DNA of 64,000 bases from Zopfochytrium polystomum (Eukaryota; Chytridiomycota; Chytridiomycetes; Chytridiales; Chytridiaceae), in contig JAIVFJ010000223.1 of NCBI GenBank assembly GCA_025765615.1, positions 1 through 64,000 on the forward strand, in the 5' to 3' direction. Below, piece after piece: positions 9,157 to 19,300 of this stretch. A program made the translations under genes and the position numbers. Positions within the stretch are counted from its first letter, which is position 1. Every line of letters begins with the position of its first letter. Below the pieces are notes generated by a model, which saw only the letters and a program-made list of their open reading frames with translations, had not been told where the DNA came from and made no database searches.

Positions 9157-9881
9157 TCACTCGTCCACCCCGTCCTCCTCCACAGCATCATCATCCTCAA
9201 ACGCCTCATCCTCCACGAAGTCGTCGTCGTCCATGGCCTCGCTCTCGTCAAACGCCGCGTCGTCGTCAAACGCCGCGTCGTCATCAAACAGCGCCGCGTC
9301 GTCGTCGACAAACCCTTCAACCTCCGCGTACTCGTCGTCGTCAAAGGCGGCGTCGTCGTCAAAGAGCGCGGCGGCGGCGGCAGAGTCGGCGGAGGAGGCG
9401 TCGGCGGCGGGGGCGGCGTCGGAGGACGAGGAGGAGTCCTGGGACGGGGGTTTTTCTGGTGATTTGTTTGGGGGGGAAGGAGAAGTGTCAGACGGTCCAT
9501 AGTGGAGGGTGGAGGGGAGGAGTAAAGAGCGAGCGGAGAGTTCCCATTTTACCGTCGTCGCCACGGTGCTTGCGGTGGTGGTGGTGTCGTCCTCCGTGGC
9601 CGTGGTGCCCGTGATGGCCGTGGTCGCTGCGGTGGTGGTGGTGGTGGTGGTCTATGTTAATGAGGGAGACGTGATTAAAACCAGGGTGCTTTTTTCGATA
9701 CGTCAACAACGTCGACAGCCGCAAGAAACCCACGGTCGCGGCGCTCGAGGTCGACGGTCCCGTCGAGGGGTGCGGCGGCGGGGTTCTGGGCGTTGAGCGA
9801 GACGTCGGAGCCGCGGAGGGGGGCGGCGACGACGCAGGAGGCCGCGAGGAAGGCGACAAGGAGCAGGGAGAGGGTCTTCAT
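9157..9881 (-). CDS. Small secreted acidic repeat protein (unrecognised)
   Basis: I model three exons on the minus strand: 9881-9702 (60 codons), 9651-9553 (33 codons) and 9438-9157 (93 codons plus stop). Introns are GTATCG..ATAG (50 bp) and GTAAAA..CCAG (114 bp); the second is a multiple of three without stops and could be retained. Exon 1 begins with a clear signal peptide (MKTLSLLLVAFLAASCVVAA) and continues to GTVDLERRDRGFLAAVDVVD. Exon 2 is a Thr-rich linker (TTTTTTAATT). Exon 3 is Ser/Ala-rich and then strongly acidic, with repeats of the type AALFDDDAAFDDD, ending in EEDGVDE. No known domain. Secretion is inferred from the leader; a calcium-binding or cell-wall role is only a guess. 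A TATA-like motif at 10072-10079 suggests expression. Confidence 0.65.
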
Positions 9882-9928
9882 GTTTGGTTGTTGCTGTTGT
9901 TGTTGCTGTGTGTGTGCGAGTGCGTGCG

Positions 9929-9931
<3 letters not shown>

Positions 9932-10002
<71 letters not shown>

Positions 10003-10019
10003 GGTGTGTGTGTGTGCGG
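9932..10019 (+). repeat. (GT)n microsatellite
   Basis: GT run with a few GC interruptions, in the 5' region of the minus-strand acidic protein gene between its TATA-like motif and ATG. ORFs reading Cys-Val or Thr-His repeats across it are artefacts. Confidence 0.95.
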
Positions 10020-10071
10020 GCGTGTGTTTGTGTGTTGACGAAGGGGGATGGGATGGGATGGGGCCGAGCCG

Positions 10072-10079
10072 CTTATAAA
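10072..10079 (-). promoter_or_regulatory. TATA-like box
   Basis: GTTTATAAGC on the minus strand, about 190 bp upstream of the ATG at 9881, in a GC-rich context. A plausible core promoter for the acidic secreted protein. Confidence 0.45.
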
Positions 10080-10639
10080 CTGTTTCTTGTTCGATCGCCG
10101 ACCCCTCGCTCGGTGGCCTTTTCCCCACTGCACCATCATCCCACAAGGCGCGAGCCACACGACACGGATTGTGAAGACACAAACACCAAGTTTTGGCGCC
10201 AAAGGAAAGGAAAAATCTGTCTCGCGTGTCTGTCTGTCCTTCTGTCTCGTTCTCCTCCCGCTCCAGCCGAACACGAAGGACAGCGCATGATGTAAATGAC
10301 AGAAGCCCTTACTCCACCGGCTGCCGCCGCGGCCACGATCAGTATTACCAACCGCCCTTTCTCCTCCATCGCACTACTTTGCTGTATTTTGACTTCGCCC
10401 ACCCGAGACACAATGCTCCGTTGGTCCACGGCGACCATTGTTCCTGCGGCGGCGGCGGCGACGGCAGCCACGGCCGAAATCGTCCTTCGAGGCCCCAGCG
10501 GCAGCTCTTCTTCGCACCACCAGCCGCCACCACCAGCAGCAGCAGCAATACCAGCAGCATTGGCAACGGTGGCGGCGATACCGGCATCACCGCCGGCGTC
10601 ATCCGCATCAGGGCCTAAGCGCCCGCCGCCCCCAACGAT
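10080..10639. other. GC-rich simple-sequence DNA, no gene assigned
   Basis: Overlapping Ala/Arg/Ser-rich ORFs on both strands without family motifs. It may include the 5' part of the decayed transporter that follows. Confidence 0.4.
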
Positions 10640-11760
10640 GATCAGGTCAAACACCCGTCGCTGTCGTTGTCGGTGTCGTCTTCGTCGAACTCGTCGTCGT
10701 CGGCCCTCGAGCCGATATCCATCGACGACGCCGTCGACCGCGACCTCGCGGAGCCGCTCGCTGGGAAAGAAGATGCGGCCACCCACTGTTTGCTGTTTCT
10801 TTTTTTTTTTTTTTTTTTTCCTTGTCCGTCCCGATGATTCATCCTCAGCTGCAACTAATCCCCCCTCGTACCCGTACGTTGTCCAGCCTTCGAATCGTAC
10901 CCGGACGGCCTCGTGGCAGAGGGGCTGGCGCCGGCGTCGACTCTGCAGTGGATAGACTCGGTGCAGGCCAGTGTCGAATCCGTGATCGCTCTGCCCGGTG
11001 CGCGACTCGTCGACCAGTTGAAGTAACCCCCCTCGCATCAGATTTCATTGTACTGACGCTCCCCTCGTGCTGAAGTCGCGGTCGCAGCCGGAGCCGTTTT
11101 TTGCAAACAAGAAAGTTGTGCAGTGGTGTGAGATTGTTTTTTGCCGCACTTGTAAAGTTTTCAAAAACCCCACCCCCCCCCCCCCCCCCCCCCCCCCCAT
11201 TGAATGGTGTTCGTTTGGTTGTTTTGTGTGCAGGTCCGCATTCAAGGACAAGCGGTTCATCCTTCTCCTCGTTGGCAGCTCGATTGCCATATTTCACCTC
11301 TTTGTCCCGCCTTTCTTCCTTCCCCTCTACGCCAACAGCGTGGGTCTCAGCACGTCCATGTCGTTGCTCGTCGTCGCCGGTACGAGATCCTCCTTTTCCT
11401 TTTGAACAGACTCCGTCATTCTTGCAAAATCGACCCCTGACCGTCGCACGGCTTCTAAAAACAGGGTTTAACCTCTCGAGCGCAGCGGGCCGGTTCGGGT
11501 TTGGGGTGTTTGCAGACCTGCTTCTCGGCAGCCTCAACAGCTTCGTCGTGTGCCTCTTTCTCGTCGGCATTTCGACGCTCGTCATTTGGCCGCTGGCCAC
11601 GTCGGTCGCGCCGCTGTACGAAAACCGTCCTTTTCTCTCGTTCCTTGTGACGATAACGTCGCCGTGCTGAGAATGTTCTCGTTCAAAATTTTAACGACCG
11701 ATAACCACCATGCAGGGTCGTTTTTCGCAATCGTGAACGGGCTGTGGCGCAGGTAGGGCA
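10640..11760 (+). pseudogene. MFS monocarboxylate-transporter-like gene, internally deleted
   Basis: Plus-strand pieces follow the order of a fungal monocarboxylate-porter family protein. First comes a Ser-rich acidic N-terminus (ALEPISIDDAVDRDLAEPL). Then 'LAPASTLQWIDSVQASVESV' plus LPGARLVDQL (TM2 and the loop with RLVD). Then FKDKRFILLLVGSSIAIFHL and PPFFLPLYANSVGLSTSMSL (TM7-8), AAGRFGFGVFADLLLG and LVIWPLATSVAPL (TM9-10) and SFFAIVNGLWRR (start of TM11). TM1 and TM3-6 are absent, with only about 150 bp plus a poly-C run between the TM2 and TM7 pieces. Intron-like joints exist (GTACGA.., ..TGCAG). The deletion makes function unlikely. The C-terminus is lost into a minisatellite region. 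Confidence 0.6.
11173..11198 (+). repeat. C homopolymer, 26 bases
   Basis: Uninterrupted C run inside the transporter remnant; length is likely uncertain in any assembly. Confidence 0.9.
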
Positions 11761-12114
11761 GGAGAGGAGTCTGTTTTGTGATGAAATCCCACCCAGGACT
11801 GGAGGGACTTGGTGTGTGTGGAGAGGAAGAGAGAGAGAGAGAGCAGTGATGATGAAAAAGGGAGGGGAGTGAGAGGATGGAGAGAGGAAAGAGGAGTGAG
11901 TGGGCAGAGAGGGAAGTGAGAGCAAATGGAGGAAGAGAGATTGGCTTGTTTTGCACTGGATTCTGTCAAAGCAGCAAGGAGGGGGTTTTTTTCCTTGTTA
12001 GATCTCTGTGAGAGGTTGCTGCTTTTATACTCCTGCAGGTTGGAGCCATCAGAAAACAGAGGGAGGAGTGGGCTGCACAGAGCAGGCCACAGAAATGAGA
12101 TAAAACAGGCTGAG
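11761..12114. other. Purine-rich spacer
   Basis: GA-rich tract (GAGAGA run at 11825-11845); nothing coding recognised. Confidence 0.4.
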
Positions 12115-12270
12115 CACCAACCCCCAGCCTGGGCTAAGTACCCATTCAGGGCTGAGTACCAACCAGGGCTGAGTACCAGACTGGGCTGTGCACCACCCAG
12201 GGCCAAGTACCAGCCAGGGCTGAGTACCACCTTGGGCTGAGGACTTTGTATGGGCTGAGTACCGCCAAAA
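12115..12270 (+). repeat. Minisatellite, unit about 20 bp
   Basis: Seven to eight diverged copies of a unit resembling CAGGGCTGAGTACCA in tandem, with phase-conserved GGGCT and GTACC. Confidence 0.8.
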
Positions 12271-12589
12271 ACCACTTTACAGCTTGTTTGAGAAACAGTT
12301 GCTTGTGAATTGGTTTGTTTCCAAATCAGGAAGCTTGTTTGGGAAACAAGCCGCTTTTTTCCTTGTTTTTAGAAATCCAATGATTGGTGCAATCTCTGGT
12401 GAGCTCAGTTTTTATCTCACTTTCAGGCAAGGGTGGGTCATTCCTATCGGACTTTGAAAATTCCACCATAAAAAAAGCGGTACGGTTCCTCCTTCTACCC
12501 GCCTATCCAACCAATCGGCGAGGACGGCGACGGCGTTCAGCACGTTGCCGCAACGGCCTCCGCCGCCCGCCGCCGGCGCCGCGGTGACC
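12271..12589. other. Intergenic, short repeats only
   Basis: Two nearby copies of a phrase around CTTGTTTGGGAAACA/CTTGTTTGAGAAACA (12283-12350). No gene seen. Confidence 0.4.
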
Positions 12590-12852
12590 CCGCGTAGTTC
12601 GGACAGGTGTTCCGGCAGAGGTGCTCGGCGGTGCTGGACGCGGCGCGGATCAACCCCAGTGAGTAAGCAGCCCTCTGATTCTTTTTGTTTCTTCTATTAC
12701 CTGGTGATTCTTTAGACGGAGGTGCGATATACCACGCCAACCGCGACGAGCCTCGCTTCGTCCTCTTTCAACGGCGACACGATGGGCTCAGTTTCCACGT
12801 TGTGAAGGAGAAGCATCTGGCGGAATTAAAGCGCTGTTGCGTGGAGGTGTGA
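12590..12852 (+). pseudogene. 3' end of an unrecognised spliced gene
   Basis: A plausible exon ends RCSAVLDAARINP at a GTGAGT donor (12661). After a short intron ending TTCTTTAG (12715) the frame continues NGGAIYHANRDEPRFVLF, QRRHDGLSFHVVKEKHLAEL and KRCCVEV, then a stop at 12850. The splice signals, compact amphipathic composition and clean stop look like a genuine C-terminus. I do not recognise the family, and nothing comparable lies upstream, so I treat it as one more 3' gene fragment. The LINE remnant begins directly after its stop. Confidence 0.4.
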
Positions 12853-12859
12853 AGGGCTG

Positions 12860-13694
12860 CTGTGGCTCACTCAGATGATGATCCTGTGGGGCAGAAGATG
12901 GCCTGGACCCAGTTTTGTCAGTGGAACAAGATTGTGAAGATTCCCATCAAGCGGTACAGGAAGGGTGTTATTCAGCTGTTCAGGACTCTGCTGTGTGCGA
13001 CTTTGCTGGGGAGGCCAAGCGCATCAAGTGTCAGAAGACGCGTTCAGATAGGAGCCAGTGTGCGCTTGACCCCCAGAAGATGGGCCACTACGAAGACCAT
13101 TTCCGCACAACCATAGGTCATGAGCCAACTGGAACTGATGTCTTCTGGCTGCTCGGGGCTTCAACGGCTGGGACTTCTGGCCTGTGAGCTCTTACAGGGT
13201 TTACATGTGTTTCCTGAGACCAATGATGGAGTATGGGTTTGCACTGCGCCCACTGACCCACAGCTGAAGGATGTGCAGAAGTTGCAGGACAAGTGCCTGC
13301 AGCAGGCGCTGTCTCTGGGGAAGACCTCCTCAGGGGCAGCCCTGCGACTGATGTTTGGAGTGGTCCCTGTGGCAGCCAGGAACAAGATGCTGAACGCCAG
13401 ATACTTTTTCAGACTGCACCACATTCAGGCTGCACCACATTCAGGATCCTTGCAACACAACAGCTCAGATGTACAGGCACATGGTGGAAAAAATTGCTTC
13501 AGGGGCCTCCTTGGGGCAGTCCTTGACAAAATTTTTGCTTGACTACAAGGGTATTTGGGATTTTTTGGGCTCTGTGAGGCGGCCCTCCTTTGTGGAGTTG
13601 CCACTTGTGCTCCCCACAACCAAGGCCAATGACATTGAGTTGCCAGTGGTGAGAACAAAGAACATTGAAGCTGCAGAAGCATGCTTTGAGGAGG
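12860..13694 (+). pseudogene. LINE (non-LTR retrotransposon) ORF2 remnant, 5' part
   Basis: The pieces are WTQFCQWNKIVKIPIKRY, then CALDPQKMGHYEDHF (sequence normally just before the reverse transcriptase), and after a jump at about 13140 ARGFNGWDFWPVSSYRVYMC, FLRPMMEYGFALRPL, VQKLQDKCLQQALSLGK and AARNKMLNARYFFRLH. The last group is the region after the RT fingers and palm in LINE ORF2 proteins. The RT catalytic core (YADD box) is deleted and several frameshifts are present. The coding continues beyond the inserted LTR-like element at 15151. Confidence 0.75.
13691..13694 (+). other. Target-site duplication, left (GAGG)
   Basis: GAGG immediately before TGTGAGACTA and again at 15151-15154 directly after TAGTCTCACA; the LINE frame resumes across the join. 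Confidence 0.65.
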
Positions 13695-15150
13695 TGTGAG
13701 ACTACACCAAGGTCTCAGTGATAAAGTCTAGGATTTTATTCGCAAAAACAAGCATACCTGTCATAAAACCGCAAGGATCGGGACCCCTATTATTGCTCCC
13801 GGTTCATTAGTTTCCAAGGCGTTATCAAAGTATATTTGCGGCTAACCCGTCTTTATTATTGGGCCTGCTTTTACTACTTTCGTCTTAACAGTTTCCGTTG
13901 CGCCAGGGTTTTCTCAACATATTTTCTTTTTCGGTGACTAACAGAGACTGCCCGACTGCCTAGGGATGGGGTGCCTGACAGGACGTACCCCAAGACCGCC
14001 TAATTTATTATTTATTTTCGGCACTTGTACATACATGCATAGGGTTGGGGGGGACTTAGAGCATTTGTGGTGGATGCTCCAAGTCAGGGGGGTTGACTTG
14101 TCAATTTTCTCTCTCTCTGTTTTTGGGCCATTTCTCTTTTTCCTTTTTTTCTTCAATCTGATTTCTGTCCATTGGCACCAATACAGGGTCCCTTCAAATC
14201 CATCTGGCTCGCAAAGGTGAGGGTAGTGAGAGATGGTACACACCTGGGTGTGTACATGGTCCCTTCGTGGGGCTCCTCTTAAGGGGCCGTGGGTGGGGAA
14301 TGTAGCTGGCCCCACCAGCGACTGTGTGACATTGCCGGCTCTGTGTTGGAGTGAGGATCCCTGGCGCTTGCCTGCCGCGACGACGGTGGTGGTGGTGGTG
14401 GCGACGACGGCGTCATCGTCCCCAACCTTCCCGTCCCTGTGAGGGTGTTGGTGGCGGCGCCTGGTGCAGCCCCCGACACCTGAGAGTTCGATCTACAAGC
14501 GCCTGCCTCGGTCCTATTGCTGTGAGGGTGAGATGTGTGAGTACGAGTGCGATGCGATAAAGCCCGTTGGTTGAGTGATTGTGCCGACGCAGCCCGGCGG
14601 GGTGCGTGTACGATCGCAGGTGTTTCTGCGTGCGAGTTCCCTGCTGGCGACCTTCCGGCCCCTACATAGTCCACTCCCTTCTCTCTCTCCCCCCTGTCGC
14701 TGGCGACGACGAGGGCTCCCGCAGCACCGTCTGCGACGAGGGGCGCTAGGTCGCGCCCTGTCCGTCCCGTCACTATTAACCGCTCCTGTTGTATTTGAGA
14801 TTAGGTTCCTGAGATAAAACCCCCCGTTTCCCTCTTCTCTCTCTTTATTCTGCGGTTGTGTTGCGCCCTCGGGAGTGCCCTTCCGTTTCCCCCTCGCATC
14901 GGCCCGCGGCCACGCGAGTAATCGGTGCTCCAGCACCGATCCTTCAGAGGATTGTCCCTCTGAATGTTCATTCTTTGTGTTTGAGACCCCTGTTAGACAG
15001 ATCAGTAGGGATACTTCGTGGACTAGGCAGGTAGTAGGGTTGAAACACCCCCTAGACAACAGCCCAATAAAGTTAGTTTTAGCCTATTATTTGCTTTCCC
15101 TCACTCTAGGGCCCAGATCCCAGGGTCAAAGGAGTGAGTATAGTCTCACA
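13695..15150 (+). mobile_element. 1,456-bp TG..CA element, probable solo LTR, inserted in the LINE
   Basis: The element begins TGTGAGACTA and ends TAGTCTCACA, a perfect 10-bp inverted terminus, and is flanked by GAGG repeats. Short TGT..ACA inverted ends, a 4-bp target duplication, an AATAAA near the 3' end (15065) and absence of coding capacity fit a solo long terminal repeat. A DNA transposon or MITE with 10-bp inverted ends is the alternative. A 3' half copy lies at 23350-24090 and a 5' copy, inverted, at 35421-35835. It interrupts the LINE reading frame, so it is younger than that insertion. Confidence 0.65.
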
Positions 15151-15600
15151 GAGGTGCCAGCAGAAAGCCTCCCCCACAGGGGTGGCGCAGGCTTTGGAGG
15201 TGCCTTCACACATGGGCTCATGCCAAGTCATTCAATCTGGTGTGGCATTTAACAGGAAGTGGCTCAGACACTTGTTGATGTGGATGGCTGGGATGGTAGC
15301 GTTCCACCAACCCTGTGTGTGGGCAGACTGTGCAGAGAAATGCACTAGGAGGCATGTTTTGGAGTGCTCAGGGGTTAAGGACAGGCTGGAGAGGCTGCAC
15401 CTCAAGTTGATTCCCACTGCAGAGCAACGGGACTTGAACATTTCAGCCGTGGATTTGGGCTTACAGTCGCTGGTTTTTTGGGACCCCTACAGTGCCAAAG
15501 CTGAGGACAAGATCTCTAAGGAGACTTGCATTGCCTCAAAGAAGAAGGGAATGCAGCTGCCCAGGATGATTGTGCAGATGCGCATTTAGTGTGGAGGACT
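15151..15600 (+). pseudogene. LINE ORF2 remnant, 3' part
   Basis: The LINE frame resumes after the insertion with VPAESLPHRGGAGFGGAF and, in another frame, WADCAEKCTRRHVLECSGV. The latter is the C-terminal Cys/His (C-x3-C-x4-H-x4-C) motif common at the end of LINE ORF2 proteins. It ends near MQLPRMIVQMRI with a stop at about 15588. No poly(A) tail is evident. Confidence 0.7.
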
Positions 15601-16347
15601 TGCGAATAACTGTAACCCTGACAAAACTAATTGTCCTTGTCTACTTTGAAAGCCTCCCCTGAATGCTAAGAGTGCTAGCACGTCGAAAAAAGAGCGTGGC
15701 AAACAGAAAATGCAATGGGTATATGTATTTTCTAATTTACTCCATATTGGAATTTACGCTTAGTTGCGAGAGCTAGTGCAAGAGAAAAAAAAAGAAACTT
15801 TTTTTCTACCACTGGTAGGATGTTGGGGATTAGAAGGTAAAATGACTCATTTGACGACTGCAAACATCCAATGCAACTGAATTTTGGAGGCTTTGTTTGG
15901 ATTTTGGAATTATGAGTTTTGCCAACGTCACACCAGACTCAGATAGAGAATGGGAACCTCAAAGAATGCAAAGAAGTCCAGCTCCATTACGCCAATCAAA
16001 CTCAAATTGTTGTAAAGCACACAAAAAGGGCTCCATTCAGTATCATCTTTGTGCCGCGATTTTTGTTTCCCATGTACAAGCAACATGGGCCAACAAAAAC
16101 GAAAAAAGAAAAAAAAAGGACAGGAAGAAACAAAGAGTCTTTACTCAAGAGGCTCTAAGGAACTAAAGGTTAATTGTCTTCCATGAAATCCCAATGCTTT
16201 AAGAGCAATTTTGGCACCAGTCTCATGTCACAATCAGCCCTCCAAGTCATCAAGTCATCAAAGCCACTCTCTGAAGCAGAAGGGCAGGACAACCACAACC
16301 TCCAAAGCCTCACCAACAAAAACACACTTTCCATAACAGAAACAAAA
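15601..16347. other. Spacer downstream of the NLR-type gene
   Basis: A-rich DNA, no gene seen. It includes the 3' flank of the minus-strand PB1-TIR-NACHT-WD40 gene. Confidence 0.5.
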
Positions 16348-19300
16348 TCAAAACTGAATGACAGAGGAAATGCCTCTGCCAAGGAGAAGAATTGAATGTT
16401 CGGTGAGGAATTGTTTACCACATCGAAATTCAGGAGGAAGCCAGAAAAAGGATTTGGTGTTGGTGGGAGAGAACCAAACACCATTTTCCATAACAGACAC
16501 AGAGGCAGTTTTACCACCCTGCAGTTTCCTCCCTGACACATCACGAACACAAAAACTCGATTGTTGGCTGCAAGAAACAGTTCCAGAAAGCCCAGCATTC
16601 TCTTGTAATTGGAGAGCAGTTGCAAGGTTGATGCAAATTGCTGTTCCGACCTTGTCCCTCAAAACAACAGACCGCCCATCAGCACTGAATCCATCAGATA
16701 CTGTGAAAGAGAAATATTTAATTGTGTGCATCAACTGCCAGTGGGCCTTGGTCGCCTCCTTAAACCAGCTTGAATCAGCTCTGTCAGTGGATGCGTTCCA
16801 AATCCGGACTGTCTTGTTACCACATCCAGTCACAACAAACTGCTCATCAGGACTGAATGCTGCAGACAAGACGAACCCAAAGCCTCCCTCCAGCTTGTGC
16901 ATCTCCTGGCCATTGGTTGCATTCCAAATCCTGGCTGTCATGTCAGCACTTCCAGACACGACAAACTGCCCATCAGGACTGAATGCTGCAGAGAAGACAC
17001 GATCTGTGTGTCCCTCCAGCTTGTGCATCTCCTGGCCAGTGGATGCATTCCAAATCCTGACTGTCATGTCAAAACTTCCAGACACAACAAACTGCCCATC
17101 AGGACTGAATGCTGCAGAGAAGACCCTTTTGTTATGTCCCTCCAGCTTGTGCATCTCCTGGCTGGTGGATGCATTCCAAATCCTGACTGTCTTGTCAAAA
17201 CTTCCAGACACAACAAACTGCCCATCAGGACTGAATGCTGCAGAGATGACTAAATTGGTGTGTCCCACAAGCTTGTGCATCTCCTCGCCAGTGTATGCAT
17301 TCCAAATCCTGACTGTATTATCCGAACTTCCAGACACAACAAACTGCCCATCAGGACTGAATTTTGCAGAGTAGACAACATCAGAGAGTCCCACCAGCTT
17401 CTTGCATTCCTGGCCAATGGATGCATTCCAAATCCTGACTGTATTGTCCCAACTTCCAGACACAACAAACTGCCCATCAGGACTGAATGCTGCAGAGAAG
17501 ACCCTTTTGTTATGTCCCTCCAGCTTGTCCATCTCCTGGCCAGTGGATGCATTCCAAATCCTGACTGTCATGTCATCACTTCCAGACACGACAAACTGCC
17601 CATCAGGACTAAATGCTGCAGAGTTGACCCTTTTGTTATGTCCCTCCAGCTTGGCCATCTCCTGGCCAGTGGATGCATTCCAAATCCTGACTGTCATGTC
17701 AGCACTTCCAGACACAACAAACTGCCCATCAGGACTGAATGCTGCGGACCTGACCTCTTTGGTGTGCCCCTCCAGCTTGTGCATCTCCTGGCCAGTGGAT
17801 GCATTCCAAATCCTAACTGTTTTGTCCTCACTTCCAGACACAATAAACTGCCCATCAGGACTGAATGCTGCAGAGGTGACAGAACTGGTGTGTCCGTTGA
17901 GTTTGTGCATCTCCTGGCCAGTGGATGCATTCCAAATGACTGACTCGTCCCCACTTCCAGACACAATAAACTGCCCATCAGGACTGAATGCTGCAGAGGT
18001 GACAGAACTGATGTGTCTGTCGAGCTTGTGCATCTCCTGGCCAGTGGATGCATTCCAAATCCTAACCGTATTGTCAGCACTTCCAGACACAACAAATTGC
18101 CCATCAGGACTGAATGCTGCAGACCAGACTCCTTTGCTGTGTCCCTCCAGCTTGTGCATCTCCTGGCCAGTGGATGCATTCCAAATCCTGACTGTCATGT
18201 CAACACTTCCAGACACAATAAACTGCCCATCGGGACTGAATGCTGCAGTGAAGACCCACCCGTGTCCCTCAAGGACATTCATGCAAGTTGGCCAAGCTGT
18301 TGGCTGCCCTTTGACAACTCTTGGGCACAACAGATCTGCTGGCAACATCCCTCCAAATTTCCTGTGAAATTCACAGCCACTTGGAGAGAAAGGAATGGCA
18401 GTGAAATAGACCTGCAAAGCTGATGCCTTGAGTGGAATGAGAAACTTTTGCAAAACTCTTTTCATGTCCGTCATCAACGTTTCCAAGCTTTTCTTTGCGG
18501 AACCATTCAACAAAGTCTGAAGTTTTGTCATGGCAGGAATCACCAGGTTGAGTGAGTCCAACAAGCTGCAGGCCTCCATGAAGTGATGTCCATGATTTTC
18601 AAGTAAATCTTGCAACTCATCCAAGAGACTGTTTTTTGTCGTCTGATTCTCCACAGAATTCACCTTTGGGGGGGCTTCCCTTGAGGCGTCAAAGCAGTGC
18701 TCCCAGAAGTGCTTCACTGCATATTGGACAAGCTCTGGGATCCCTTTTGCAACTTTTTCATTGAAATCAGGGATCTCAGTGTGAAATTCGTCAAATGGCA
18801 GATCACACATATTGAACTTTAGATTCTTGTTCAGTGCACTGATGCACAGTCTTGCAAATCGTGCATGACCCTCATTCACCTCAGTCCTGACAGACAGCCC
18901 ACATCGCGATGGGTCAGTCAGGTAATCCTTCACAGACTTGTGGAAAATCCTGATCTTCTTGGAGGAGCCGTCAAGTACAAGGATTGGATCAAGCATTCTG
19001 ATGCATCTTTTCACGTTTCCAGGGCTCTTCCCATCCAGCAGCGACACCATGGCTGCTGCAGTCAGCGGTTCATAGGCAAGGACAATGATTGACAGCACCG
19101 TGTGAAGCAAAGGTTCCAACTGGCTCAATTTGGCTGAGTCCCAAATGCCAGCAAAGATTCTGTCATACATTGTATCAATGCGGCCATTCATCTGGTCACC
19201 CTCTGGCAGGGCGTTGATCTTGTCAAGAGAGATGACCTCAGTGCAGGAGTCCCTCAGGTAGGTGCAAGCAGTCACAAGCCAGACAAAAATCCCAGAGGAC

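Noticed and set aside
9888..10182. Cys-Val and Thr-His repeat ORFs
   Set aside because: Translations of the GT microsatellite.
16795..18270. CRISPR-like array of regularly spaced repeats
   Set aside because: The periodicity is 126 bp, in frame, and encodes WD40 repeats in a eukaryotic gene.
16358..18423. Long plus-strand ORFs antisense to the WD40 array
   Set aside because: Periodic antisense shadows of the 126-bp repeat.
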